Positions 6,118 to 13,311 of a stretch of DNA of 18,929 nt are shown here, one piece after another (the stretch's first letter is position 1; each line of letters begins with the position of its first letter). The position numbers and the translations under genes are program-made. A model generated the notes under the pieces. The model was not told where the DNA came from. It saw only the letters and a program-made list of their open reading frames with translations, and searched no databases. Source of the stretch: Pseudomonadota bacterium (GTDB lineage Bacteria > Pseudomonadota > Gammaproteobacteria > Burkholderiales > Burkholderiaceae_B); the NCBI GenBank assembly GCA_023388835.1, contig JAEWFK010000139.1:1-18929 (forward strand), written 5' to 3'.

Positions 6118-8526
6118 TCAGGCGGCTTGCGGGTCGCGCAAGAGAGTGGGCGCTTGAAAGGCGGTCACGGGAGGTGCCTCGCCCTCGAAACGCTGTATTT
6201 TCACCAGGCAGGAATAGGCGGAGCAGCCTTGCGACAAGAGGGATGTCGGCGAGTCGGGCGTCAGCACGTTGGGATTGCCGTGCGCTTCGAGGGGGGACGA
6301 TGCGTCGGGCGATGCCGCCTCGGCCGATGTCGCCTCGGGTGCCACGGGGTTGAACCACGCGCCGGTGGACTGGCGTACCACGCCAGGGCGGATGTCGTCG
6401 GTGACGGTGAGTGTCCCCAGGCAAGCGCCCCGCGCATTGCTCAGTTGCACCAGATCGCCGTCGCTCAGGCCCAGCAGTGCCGCGTCGCTCGGGTGCATGC
6501 TCACCGGCTCGCGCCCCTTGCGCTTCTGCTGTTTGCTATAAGCGCTGTGGTCGAGTTGGCTATGCAGCTTGGCTTTGGGCTGATCGCTCAACAGGTGCAG
6601 CCACCCCGCATCGCGGGCTTCCTGGGTCAGCCATTCGTGTGGCGGTATCCACATGGCATGGCCCGGGCAGTCCGCCAGCTTGTAGTCGGCAATGGTGCTG
6701 CAGAAGATCTCGATGCGCCCCGACGCCGTATTGAGCGGATGAGCGTCAGGGTCTCTTCGGAAGTCTTCAAGCATGTTGACCGGTACGGGCGGCGTGATCG
6801 TATGGAGGTCAAGCAATCCCTGCTCGCGCAAGGCATCGAAATCGGGCAGCTCAATGCCCGCCTTGGCGGCGCGTTGCAGGCTGGCGTCGTAGAGACTGCG
6901 CAGCCAGGCGCTGCTGTCGCGTCCTTCAGTAAAGGCGTCGCCCACGCCCATTTTTTCGGCGAGCTTGCCAAAGATGGCATAGTCGTCCAGGGACTCGCCC
7001 CAGGGTTCGTAGAGCTGGCTCATGAATGCCATGTAGCGCTCACGTTTGGAGTAGGCGATATCTTCCCGCTCGAAGGTGGTCGTCACGGGCAGGACAATGT
7101 CGGCATGCCGCGCGGTGGGCGTCCAGTACGACTCGTGCACGATGATGGTTTCGGGGCGCTGCCATGCCTGCACCAGGCGGTTGAGATCCTGGTGGTGGTG
7201 GAAGGGGTTGCCCCCCGCCCAATACACCAGCCGGATATCGGCGTAGTGGTATTGCCCGCCTTTGTACGTAAAGGCTGCGCCCGGATTCAGAAGCATGTCG
7301 GCGATGCGCGCCACGGGTATGAAGTCGGAAACCGGATTCTTGCCCTGATCGAAGGTCGGGCCGGGTATCAGCGGCGTATTCCCGCCCTGGGTATTGGTCG
7401 ACCCGTAGCCCAGCCCGAAGCCGCCGCCCGGCAGGCCGATCTGCCCGAGCATGCATGCCAGGGTCACCAGCATCCAGTAGGGCTGCTCCCCATGGTCGGC
7501 TCGCTGCAGCGACCAAGTGGCATTGAGCATGGTTCGGTGGCTGGATATGTCGTTTGCCAATGCCTCGATGTCTTCGCTGGCCATACCGGTAATGGTTGCC
7601 GCCCAGGCCGGTGTCTTGGGGATGCCGTCGGCCTCCCCCGTCAGGTAGGCGGCGAAGCGGTCGAAGCCGACCGTGCAGCGTTCGAGGAATTCCCTGTCAT
7701 GCCGGTCGTTGTCGTATACCCAATAGGCCAGCGCCAGCATGAGCGCCGTGTCGGTCGATGGCTTGATCGGTATCCATGTGTGTTCGCCACCGGTCTCCAG
7801 GGCGCTGCGCACAGGATTGATGTTGATGAAGCGTACCCCGCGCTCGCTGGCGGTTCGCAGGGCGGGGGCAGTCATATGATCGCCCGCGCCGCCCGGACTG
7901 ACCTGCGCGCTTTTCTCGGGAACCCCCCCGAAGCTCACGAACAGTTCCGTATGTTCAATGATCTGGTCCCAGGACGTATGGTGGGCGATCAGCTCATCCA
8001 TTGTGGCAACCACATAGGGCATGATGACGCGCCCGGCACCCAGACTGTAGCTGTCCCGGTGGGAGACATAGCCGCCGATCGCATTCAGAAAGCGATGCAC
8101 CTGGCTCTGAGCATGATGGAAGCGCCCGGCGCTGGACCAGCCATAAGAGCCGCCGAAAATACTGGCGTTGCCGTGGCGCGAGCGGACCCGTTCGAGCTCG
8201 GAAGCCACCATCTCCAGGGCTTCGCCCCAGGACACTTCAACGTAATGATCCGCGCCGCGCGGCGGCATGCCGGCGCTGCTTTCTGAGGCGCGATCTCCGG
8301 TACTGGCGGCGTGCGCGCCGCCCTTGCCTTCGCGATATCGTTTCAGCCAGCCTTCGCGCACTGCCGGCTTTGTAATCCGCACCGCCGGGTCGCGCGATGC
8401 AGCCAGCATGTGAAGCCCGATAGGCGAAGGGTTCGGGTCGGTATCCAGGCCTTTCAGACTGACTTCGTTGTCGGAGCCCTCGACGACTTCATAGAGGCCC
8501 CAGTGTGCAGCGGTGTATCGGGTCAT
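6118..8526 (-). CDS. BisC-like molybdopterin S/N-oxide reductase (DMSO reductase family)
   Basis: Molybdenum enzyme of the DMSO/TMAO/biotin sulfoxide reductase branch, 802 aa, similar in length to E. coli BisC. Family blocks seen: TAAHWG at the start, SWGEAL (99-104), GGSYGWSSAGRFHHAQ (125-140), the probable Mo-ligand serine in SYSLGAG (Ser161), MLGQIGLPGGGFGLGYG, WAGGNPFHHHQDLNRL, HADIVLP, HPLNTASGRIEIF, and KLHSQLDHS near the C-terminus. There is no N-terminal CxxC 4Fe-4S motif and no Tat or Sec signal, so it should be soluble and cytoplasmic like BisC, fed electrons by an unseen partner. A roughly 23-residue Ala/Ser/Pro/Glu-rich insertion (about 728-750) looks like a surface linker. By family it would reduce a sulfoxide or N-oxide. 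In this gene cluster an organosulfur substrate is likely but unproven. The ATG at 8526 has no clear ribosome-binding site. Confidence 0.9.
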   Translation of the reverse strand: MTRYTAAHWGLYEVVEGSDNEVSLKGLDTDPNPSPIGLHMLAASRDPAVRITKPAVREGWLKRYREGKGGAHAASTGDRASESSAGMPPRGADHYVEVSWGEALEMVASELERVRSRHGNASIFGGSYGWSSAGRFHHAQSQVHRFLNAIGGYVSHRDSYSLGAGRVIMPYVVATMDELIAHHTSWDQIIEHTELFVSFGGVPEKSAQVSPGGAGDHMTAPALRTASERGVRFININPVRSALETGGEHTWIPIKPSTDTALMLALAYWVYDNDRHDREFLERCTVGFDRFAAYLTGEADGIPKTPAWAATITGMASEDIEALANDISSHRTMLNATWSLQRADHGEQPYWMLVTLACMLGQIGLPGGGFGLGYGSTNTQGGNTPLIPGPTFDQGKNPVSDFIPVARIADMLLNPGAAFTYKGGQYHYADIRLVYWAGGNPFHHHQDLNRLVQAWQRPETIIVHESYWTPTARHADIVLPVTTTFEREDIAYSKRERYMAFMSQLYEPWGESLDDYAIFGKLAEKMGVGDAFTEGRDSSAWLRSLYDASLQRAAKAGIELPDFDALREQGLLDLHTITPPVPVNMLEDFRRDPDAHPLNTASGRIEIFCSTIADYKLADCPGHAMWIPPHEWLTQEARDAGWLHLLSDQPKAKLHSQLDHSAYSKQQKRKGREPVSMHPSDAALLGLSDGDLVQLSNARGACLGTLTVTDDIRPGVVRQSTGAWFNPVAPEATSAEAASPDASSPLEAHGNPNVLTPDSPTSLLSQGCSAYSCLVKIQRFEGEAPPVTAFQAPTLLRDPQAA

Positions 8527-8553
8527 GGCGGAGTGGGCGTAAGGAGAGGCAGT

Positions 8554-8580
8554 AAAAGCCCGCCCGGCCGCATGGCGGAC
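8554..8580 (-). terminator. Possible intra-operon attenuator between the thiol dioxygenase and molybdoenzyme genes
   Basis: Read on the minus strand, GTCCGCC (8580-8574) pairs with GGCGGGC (8564-8558) over a 9-nt loop, one U-G wobble, followed by UUUU (8557-8554). It is short and the U-run is brief, so partial termination reducing expression of downstream genes is more likely than full termination. Confidence 0.45.
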
Positions 8581-8600
8581 GAGCGGAACGGCACACAGGC

Positions 8601-9158
8601 TTAAGCGGCTTGCGCATAGCCCGAAACAAAGGACTTTACTTCGCCGGTATCGGGCACGTATACATGGCGTTGGACCTTGCCGATATCGGCGCCATAGACA
8701 TGGATGCTGATCGACACCTGGTCATCATAGGCATTGGAGACGCGATGAATATCGCCGATCGACGGTGATACGCAGTCGGTCATCCCGGCTTCCAGCCTTT
8801 CCTCGCCGACAGCGCGGTAGCTGCCGTCGGACTGTCGCTCGTAGCGTTCGCCGATTTCGGCGCCGCGCAGCATGCCGATGACTCCCCACACGGTATGGTC
8901 ATGGACCGGGGTCTTCTGACCCGGGCCCCATACGAAGCTCACCACCGAAAACCTGCCTTCGGGACAGGCGTACAGGCAATATTGCTGGTAGTAGTCGGGG
9001 TGCGGCCGGGTGTGTTTCTCTTCCAGCCAATCATCGTGGCTGACCAATTCCCGCAGTAGAGGCTCGGTGCCTGCCAGCACCTGGGCCTCGTCGCCCTGAG
9101 CGGCATCCACGGCGTGCCGCAGCTTTTCGATAAAGTCGTTGAACCGTGTTGTGTTCAT
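8601..9158 (-). CDS. Thiol dioxygenase, cysteine/3-mercaptopropionate dioxygenase family cupin
   Basis: Non-haem iron cupin, predicted to add O2 to a thiol and give a sulfinate. The start chosen is ATG at 9158 (185 aa) with GGTGA 5 nt upstream; a longer frame to 9239 would overlap the preceding crotonase. Seen: the Fe ligands His86 and His88 in PVHDHT and His138 in GDIHRV, and the Ser151-His153-Tyr155 triad in ISIHVYG, all matching the spacing in rat CDO (86, 88, 140, 153, 155, 157). Where mammalian CDO has substrate-binding Arg60, this protein has YYQQY (Gln58/59). A downstream Arg164 sits where 3-mercaptopropionate dioxygenases bind carboxylate. This Gln-type pattern favours 3-mercaptopropionate or another mercapto acid over cysteine. 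No Cys is present at the Cys-Tyr cross-link position. The gene is 16 bp from crotonase copy 2, so it is in the same operon. Confidence 0.88.
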   Translation of the reverse strand: MNTTRFNDFIEKLRHAVDAAQGDEAQVLAGTEPLLRELVSHDDWLEEKHTRPHPDYYQQYCLYACPEGRFSVVSFVWGPGQKTPVHDHTVWGVIGMLRGAEIGERYERQSDGSYRAVGEERLEAGMTDCVSPSIGDIHRVSNAYDDQVSISIHVYGADIGKVQRHVYVPDTGEVKSFVSGYAQAA

Positions 9159-9174
9159 GGCGTCACCGACCGGG

Positions 9175-9924
9175 TCACTTGCCAATGAAGACGGGTTCGC
9201 GCTTCTCGCGAAACGCGGTGAACCCTTCATTCTTGTCATGGCTGTGATCGAGCATGCTCAGTTTGTAGAGCGTGCGGGCCATCTGTTCCGAAGGACCCCG
9301 TTGCACGACTTCGTCGTTGATGAAGCTCTTGAGCGTGCGGTGGACCAGCGGTGCCATGGTGGCGAGTTCGTCGGCCATTGCCACGGCGGCTTCTACGTGC
9401 TTTCCGGCTGCGACAACTTCGTTGACGAAACCCAGCTGATGAGCGCGCTGGGCATCGAGCGTGCGGCACAGCAGAATGACTTCCATGGCCACGTGATAGG
9501 GCAGGCGATTGACCAGACCCGAAATGATGCCGCCGGTGAAGCCGACCTTGGCTTCGGGGTAATAGAACTTGGCGGAGTCCGCCGCCACGATCAGGTCAGC
9601 CATCATGGCCATGACCAGCGCGCCGCCGATGCACCACCCGCTGACCGCCGCGATGACGGGCTTCTGGGTCTGTATGCCGACAGTGGGAATGCCGCGCCAG
9701 AGCTCGGGCATGTCTTTCAGATCGGCGCCCGCGGAAAACGTTTCACCGGCCCCTGTCAACACGGCTACGCGCCGGCTGTCGTCTTCGTCGAAACTGATGA
9801 AGGCGTCGTGCAGTTCTTCGATCAGCTTCTTGTTCAGCGCGTTCTTCTTGTCGGGGCGATTCATCGTGATGATGCTTACGCCATTGTCCTTGTTCTCGAC
9901 TTGAATGAACTCATAACTCGACAT
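9175..9924 (-). CDS. Enoyl-CoA hydratase/isomerase family protein (crotonase), copy 2
   Basis: Crotonase-fold enzyme, 249 aa, with ATG at 9924 and a strong AAGGAG 5 nt upstream. Seen: MNRPDKKNAL (21-30), the oxyanion-hole segment FSAGADLKDM (63-72), the second at GWCIGGA (96-102), and Glu124 in YYPEAKVG equivalent to rat Glu164. The Glu144 position is Val104, so like copy 1 it keeps one of the two catalytic glutamates. About half the residues match copy 1 by eye, including long shared blocks, so the two arose by duplication and have diverged. It sits 26 bp after the acyl-CoA synthetase and 16 bp before the thiol dioxygenase, so its substrate is probably the CoA ester made by the former. The exact reaction (isomerisation, hydration, elimination) cannot be assigned. 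Confidence 0.9.
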   Translation of the reverse strand: MSSYEFIQVENKDNGVSIITMNRPDKKNALNKKLIEELHDAFISFDEDDSRRVAVLTGAGETFSAGADLKDMPELWRGIPTVGIQTQKPVIAAVSGWCIGGALVMAMMADLIVAADSAKFYYPEAKVGFTGGIISGLVNRLPYHVAMEVILLCRTLDAQRAHQLGFVNEVVAAGKHVEAAVAMADELATMAPLVHRTLKSFINDEVVQRGPSEQMARTLYKLSMLDHSHDKNEGFTAFREKREPVFIGK

Positions 9925-9950
9925 GTCTTCTCCTTGAATTTTTCAAAAGT

Positions 9951-12098
9951 TCAGCTGATCAGCAGACGGGCATCGACGGCTGTTGCATGGTCGGCGCCCA
10001 CCAGTACGGGATTGAGGTCCAGTTCAAACGACCGGCCTTGGAAGTCCTGCATCATCCAGCTCACCCGTTCAATGGTGTCCACGAGTGAATCCAGTGCCAC
10101 AATTTTGCCTCGATAGCCTTGCAGCATTTTCCAGATGGTGAGCGACTGCAGGCCCTGCACGATGGTTTCGCGGGCGATTGGCGCGGTGGCCAGGAACTTG
10201 TCCGGCAGCAGTTCGACCAGCACGCCGCCGGCGCCGAACAGGATGACCGGACCGAAGTCCTTGTCGTTGCGCCCGCCCACGATGACTTCCAGGTGGCCTT
10301 CGAGCATGCGTTGCACAAGCACGCCTTCAATACGTGCTTCGGGCTGGCGTGCGGACACCGTACTTAGCATGGCCTCGTACCCTTGGCGCACCTCTTCGGC
10401 ACTATTCAGACGGACCATTACGCCGCCCGCATCCGATTTGTGAACGATGTCCGCGGATACGATCTTCAACACCACGGGATAGCCGATCTGTTGGGCAGCC
10501 TCGACGGCGCTCTCGGCGGACTGGACGATTTGACCTTCGTTGGTCGCGATGCCGTAAGCGGCCAGCATGGCCTTGGTCTGATGTTCGTCGTATTGCCCGG
10601 CCCGGAAGGCGATGGGCTGGGCGGGACATGCCTGGGGACGGGCGCCGGGCGCGGCGGGCCTGCAATCCTGCCATTGGCGAGCGTGCACCAGCGCTTTGAC
10701 GGCGTCGGCCGTTGAGTTCGTGTATGGCAGGCCCAGTTCCACCAGGCGTTCCCGCACCGGGTCCGACGTGCGGCCCGCGTCGATGGCGGTAATGATGGGC
10801 TTGCCGTAGGTCTTTGCTTGGTTGGCTTGCGCTTCAACGACCTGCAGTTGCCAAGGCACGGGTGCCATGGCCGTCACGCACAGCACGGCGTCGACTTCCG
10901 GGGTCTGCTGGATGGCTTGGGCGGTGGCCTCGGCGCTGATTTGCTCGTCGCGTCCGATACGCGTGCCGAAGTCCACCGGATTCTTGATCTGGCCTTCGGG
11001 GTAGTGCGGCCTCATGATCTCGCGGGCGGAATCATCCAGCTGAGCCAGCGCGATTCCCGCCTCGGATGCGGCATCGGCGGCCAACGCGCCGCCGCCGCCC
11101 GAGGGTGAGACGATGGCCAGGGCGCGCAGCGGCCGCTGTTTCTGCATGGCCATGTAGTTGGCAACGGACAGCATGCTGTTGATGTCGTCTACCACCAACG
11201 CGCCTTGTTCGCGGCAAACGGCTGCGAATACCGCGGCGTCTCCGGCGATGCTGGCGGTATGCGAAAAGGCTGCTTCCTGGCCGGCTTCGGAGCGGCCCGC
11301 CTTGACAATCACCAGGGGCTTGCCGGCTTCCCGTGCACGGCGCGCCGAGTCCAGGAAACGTGCAGGATGTTTCACGCCTTCGATATAGGCGCAGATAACG
11401 CGTGTGGCGTCATCGTTGATCATGAAGTCGATGAAATCGCAGACTTCGAGGTCGGCCTGGTTGCCTACCGAGAACCCATGGGCGAAGCCGCTGCCTTCGC
11501 TCCATGCCTTGTCGAAAATCGTCGTCATGAGCGCGCCGCTTTGACTGACGAAACCGATGGGACGCACTGGCAGGGCATCGCGGTCCAGAACGGGAGACGA
11601 ACACAGCACCAGTCCCGAGGCAGGGCTGATGACGCCCAGACAGTTCGGTCCGATCAGTCGCATGCCTTTCGCGTTCGCGATGCTCACCAGTTCCTGCTCC
11701 AGCAGCCTGCCTTCGTCGCCGGCATCAGAGAAGCCCGATGAAATGATGATGCCCAGCTTGGCCCCCCTGTCGGCGGCCGCAATGACCTGCTCTTTCACCA
11801 GATGCCCGGGAAGGGCGAGAGCGAATGCATCCGGACCAGACGGCAAAGCGTGCAAGTCGGGGTAAGCCTTGCGGCCGAAGATTTCGGCACGGCCCGCGTT
11901 GATCGGATAGATCTCGCCGCTGAAGCCATGGCGCAGCAGGTTCTTGAAGAGCCGGCCCCCGAACTTTGTCTGGTCTTCCGACGCTCCCACGACCGCGACC
12001 GACTTGATATCCAGCCAGTCGTGTCCGGAAGCTTCGGTCCCTTGCGCGGCGGCAGGGTGGGGCGCGTCTGCGATCGAGCCGGTCAACATATTGGTCAT
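9951..12098 (-). CDS. ADP-forming acyl-CoA synthetase, fused alpha-beta (acetate-CoA ligase type)
   Basis: Predicted to activate a carboxylic acid to its CoA thioester with ATP, releasing ADP and phosphate. 715 aa, the usual size of the fused form. Domains: CoA-binding Rossmann fold (about 30-150, VAVVGASEDQTKFGG), succinyl-CoA-ligase-like domain (about 175-305) with the phosphorylated histidine in AFSHTASIAG (His280), a second ligase-CoA domain (about 325-470), and an ATP-grasp domain (about 500-712) with VHKSDAGGV (His553) and DLNPVLV. Relatives in this family activate acetate, pimelate or aromatic acids, so the substrate is open. ATG 12098 has GGAGG almost touching it; a second ATG at 12089 has better spacing (9 nt after AGGAG) and may be the true start. 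It is the first gene of the minus-strand run, facing the divergent control region. Confidence 0.92.
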   Translation of the reverse strand: MTNMLTGSIADAPHPAAAQGTEASGHDWLDIKSVAVVGASEDQTKFGGRLFKNLLRHGFSGEIYPINAGRAEIFGRKAYPDLHALPSGPDAFALALPGHLVKEQVIAAADRGAKLGIIISSGFSDAGDEGRLLEQELVSIANAKGMRLIGPNCLGVISPASGLVLCSSPVLDRDALPVRPIGFVSQSGALMTTIFDKAWSEGSGFAHGFSVGNQADLEVCDFIDFMINDDATRVICAYIEGVKHPARFLDSARRAREAGKPLVIVKAGRSEAGQEAAFSHTASIAGDAAVFAAVCREQGALVVDDINSMLSVANYMAMQKQRPLRALAIVSPSGGGGALAADAASEAGIALAQLDDSAREIMRPHYPEGQIKNPVDFGTRIGRDEQISAEATAQAIQQTPEVDAVLCVTAMAPVPWQLQVVEAQANQAKTYGKPIITAIDAGRTSDPVRERLVELGLPYTNSTADAVKALVHARQWQDCRPAAPGARPQACPAQPIAFRAGQYDEHQTKAMLAAYGIATNEGQIVQSAESAVEAAQQIGYPVVLKIVSADIVHKSDAGGVMVRLNSAEEVRQGYEAMLSTVSARQPEARIEGVLVQRMLEGHLEVIVGGRNDKDFGPVILFGAGGVLVELLPDKFLATAPIARETIVQGLQSLTIWKMLQGYRGKIVALDSLVDTIERVSWMMQDFQGRSFELDLNPVLVGADHATAVDARLLIS

Positions 12099-12122
12099 CT
12101 CCTCCGCCTTAAGTAAAACGGC

Positions 12123-12139
12123 GTTCTATATATAGGAAC
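12123..12139. promoter_or_regulatory. Inverted repeat GTTC-N9-GAAC upstream of the acyl-CoA synthetase gene
   Basis: GTTCTATATATAGGAAC lies about 25 bp before the acyl-CoA synthetase start. Its reverse complement closely resembles the second copy at 12287-12303. The TATATATA core could serve as the minus-strand -10, with only a weak -35 (TTTTAA, 12157-12152), so protein bound here should block that promoter. Operator role is inferred. Confidence 0.55.
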
Positions 12140-12219
12140 ATATTGACCTTATTAAAAACTGGAAGGGCAGCCTTCGTCAACCTCCTTTAGCAATGGTTTG
12201 ACATAGCATCCGTTCCGGC

Positions 12220-12237
12220 ATCCACGGCGATCCACGG
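12220..12237 (+). repeat. Tandem direct repeat ATCCACGG upstream of the -35 box
   Basis: ATCCACGG occurs at 12220-12227 and again at 12230-12237, exactly 10 bp (about one helical turn) apart and immediately before the -35 hexamer at 12239. The position suits an activator site, but two 8-mers could also be chance. Confidence 0.35.
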
Positions 12238-12238
12238 A

Positions 12239-12268
12239 TTGACGGCCCACTGTCGCCTCTCGTATTAT
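12239..12268 (+). promoter_or_regulatory. sigma70-type promoter for the receptor/CoA-transferase/crotonase operon
   Basis: TTGACG (12239-12244), an 18-nt spacer and TATTAT (12263-12268) make a good housekeeping promoter. The expected transcription start, about 12275, falls inside the inverted repeats at 12270-12303, an arrangement typical of repression. Assigned by inspection only. Confidence 0.65.
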
Positions 12269-12269
12269 A

Positions 12270-12303
12270 TTCCACAGTGGAACATCGTTCCATAATTTAG
12301 AAC
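12270..12303. promoter_or_regulatory. Nested inverted repeats, probable IclR-type operator
   Basis: Four half-sites share arms. TTCCAC-A-GTGGAA is at 12270-12282. TGGAACATCGTTCCA, with 6-bp arms and a 3-nt centre, is at 12278-12292. GTTCCATAATTTAGAAC is at 12287-12303. The middle 15-mer has the same TGGAA-N5-TTCCA frame as the published E. coli IclR site. The cluster covers the predicted transcription start and ends just before the ribosome-binding site of the receptor gene. Confidence 0.7.
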
Positions 12304-12317
12304 AGAGGAGACGTTTA

Positions 12318-13295
12318 ATGGGATTCAAGAAACTGTTGGGAGCGGCCGGCATGGTCGCCATGGCGGGTCTGGGTTTGCCCAGCGCATCTGTAGCGAACGA
12401 TTTTCCGGACCGGCCGATCACCATCGTCGTGCCTTTCCCGCCGGGTGGTACGTCGGATCTGATGGGTCGCACGATGGCGAAAGGACTTTCAGAACGGCTG
12501 GGTGTATCGGTCGTGGTGGATAACAAAGGCGGCGGTGGAACACTGATTGGTTCACAGCACGTGGCACGCAGCAAGGCCGATGGCTATACCTTGCTGCTTG
12601 CGGCGACACCGCATGCCATCAACCCCTCGCTGTACAAAAATATTCCGTACGACACCAAGAAGCACTTCCGCACCATCGCCTACATGGCTGAAATGCCGTT
12701 GGTCCTGGCTGTGAACGCTGAAAGCGAGACCAAGACGCTGGCGGATCTCAAAAATCTGCTCAAGGCTGAGAACAAAGAAGTCACCTATGGCTCATCGGGC
12801 GTTGGGGGCTCTCCTCACTTGGCCACCACCCTGTTCCTTCGCGAAATCGGCGCCGACGCGACGCACGTACCCTACCGCGGCAGCAATCCGGCAGTCATGG
12901 ATTTGGCAGCCGGCCGTACGGACTTCGCCTTCGACACGCTCTATCTCATCATGACCCAGGTCGACACGGGCAAGCTGCGTCCTATTGCGCAGACTGGCAA
13001 GGAAAGGCATCCGCGTCTGCCGGACTTGACGACGGTCGGTGAGTTCACCAACACGGACTTTCATGTGACATCGTGGTTCTCGTTGGCGGCCCCGGCAGGG
13101 ACACCCGACGACGTCGTGAACAAATTGAACGAAGCCATCAACGAGACGCTGAAAGATCCCGAGGTCAAGGCGTTCCTTGAAAAGCAAGGAATGTTGATTA
13201 CCGGCGGAAGCGCCGCAGATGCACAGGCACGCCTGGTCAAGGAAATCGACACCTGGGCCAAGGCGGTGGAAATTTCCGGCGCGACAATGGAATAA
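12318..13295 (+). CDS. Bug/TctC-family periplasmic solute-binding protein
   Basis: Tripartite tricarboxylate transporter-type receptor, 325 aa, exported to the periplasm. Seen: a Sec signal peptide (MGFKKLLGAAG ... LPSASVA, likely cut after residue 26, AxA-like), then the family signature FPDRPITIVVPFPPGGTSD (29-47), VDNKGGGGT, NPSLYKNIPYD, YGSSGVGGSPHL, VPYRGSNPAVMDLAAGRTD and the C-terminal APAGTPDDVVNKLN. GAGGAG lies 7 nt before the ATG. Family members bind small carboxylates and related acids. No TctA/TctB membrane subunits are encoded in the window, so it either borrows a transporter encoded elsewhere or acts in sensing, as suggested for other orphan Bug proteins. It is the first gene of the plus-strand operon under the 12239-12268 promoter, divergent from the acyl-CoA synthetase, which implies that its ligand is the pathway substrate. 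Confidence 0.93.
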   Translation: MGFKKLLGAAGMVAMAGLGLPSASVANDFPDRPITIVVPFPPGGTSDLMGRTMAKGLSERLGVSVVVDNKGGGGTLIGSQHVARSKADGYTLLLAATPHAINPSLYKNIPYDTKKHFRTIAYMAEMPLVLAVNAESETKTLADLKNLLKAENKEVTYGSSGVGGSPHLATTLFLREIGADATHVPYRGSNPAVMDLAAGRTDFAFDTLYLIMTQVDTGKLRPIAQTGKERHPRLPDLTTVGEFTNTDFHVTSWFSLAAPAGTPDDVVNKLNEAINETLKDPEVKAFLEKQGMLITGGSAADAQARLVKEIDTWAKAVEISGATME

Positions 13296-13311
13296 TCCGT
13301 GCCGGCGAGTG

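Noticed and set aside
6061..8286. 741-codon open frame on the plus strand opposite the molybdoenzyme gene
   Set aside because: It lies entirely antisense to a gene with clear family motifs throughout, has no recognisable domains and a composition typical of antisense frames in GC-rich DNA.
9159..9239. N-terminal extension of the thiol dioxygenase up to 9239
   Set aside because: It overlaps the crotonase stop and makes the protein longer than the family; ATG 9158 has a usable ribosome-binding site.
12198..12203. TTGACA as a second plus-strand -35 box
   Set aside because: No acceptable -10 sequence is found 16-19 nt downstream; TTGACG at 12239 with TATTAT is the better pair.
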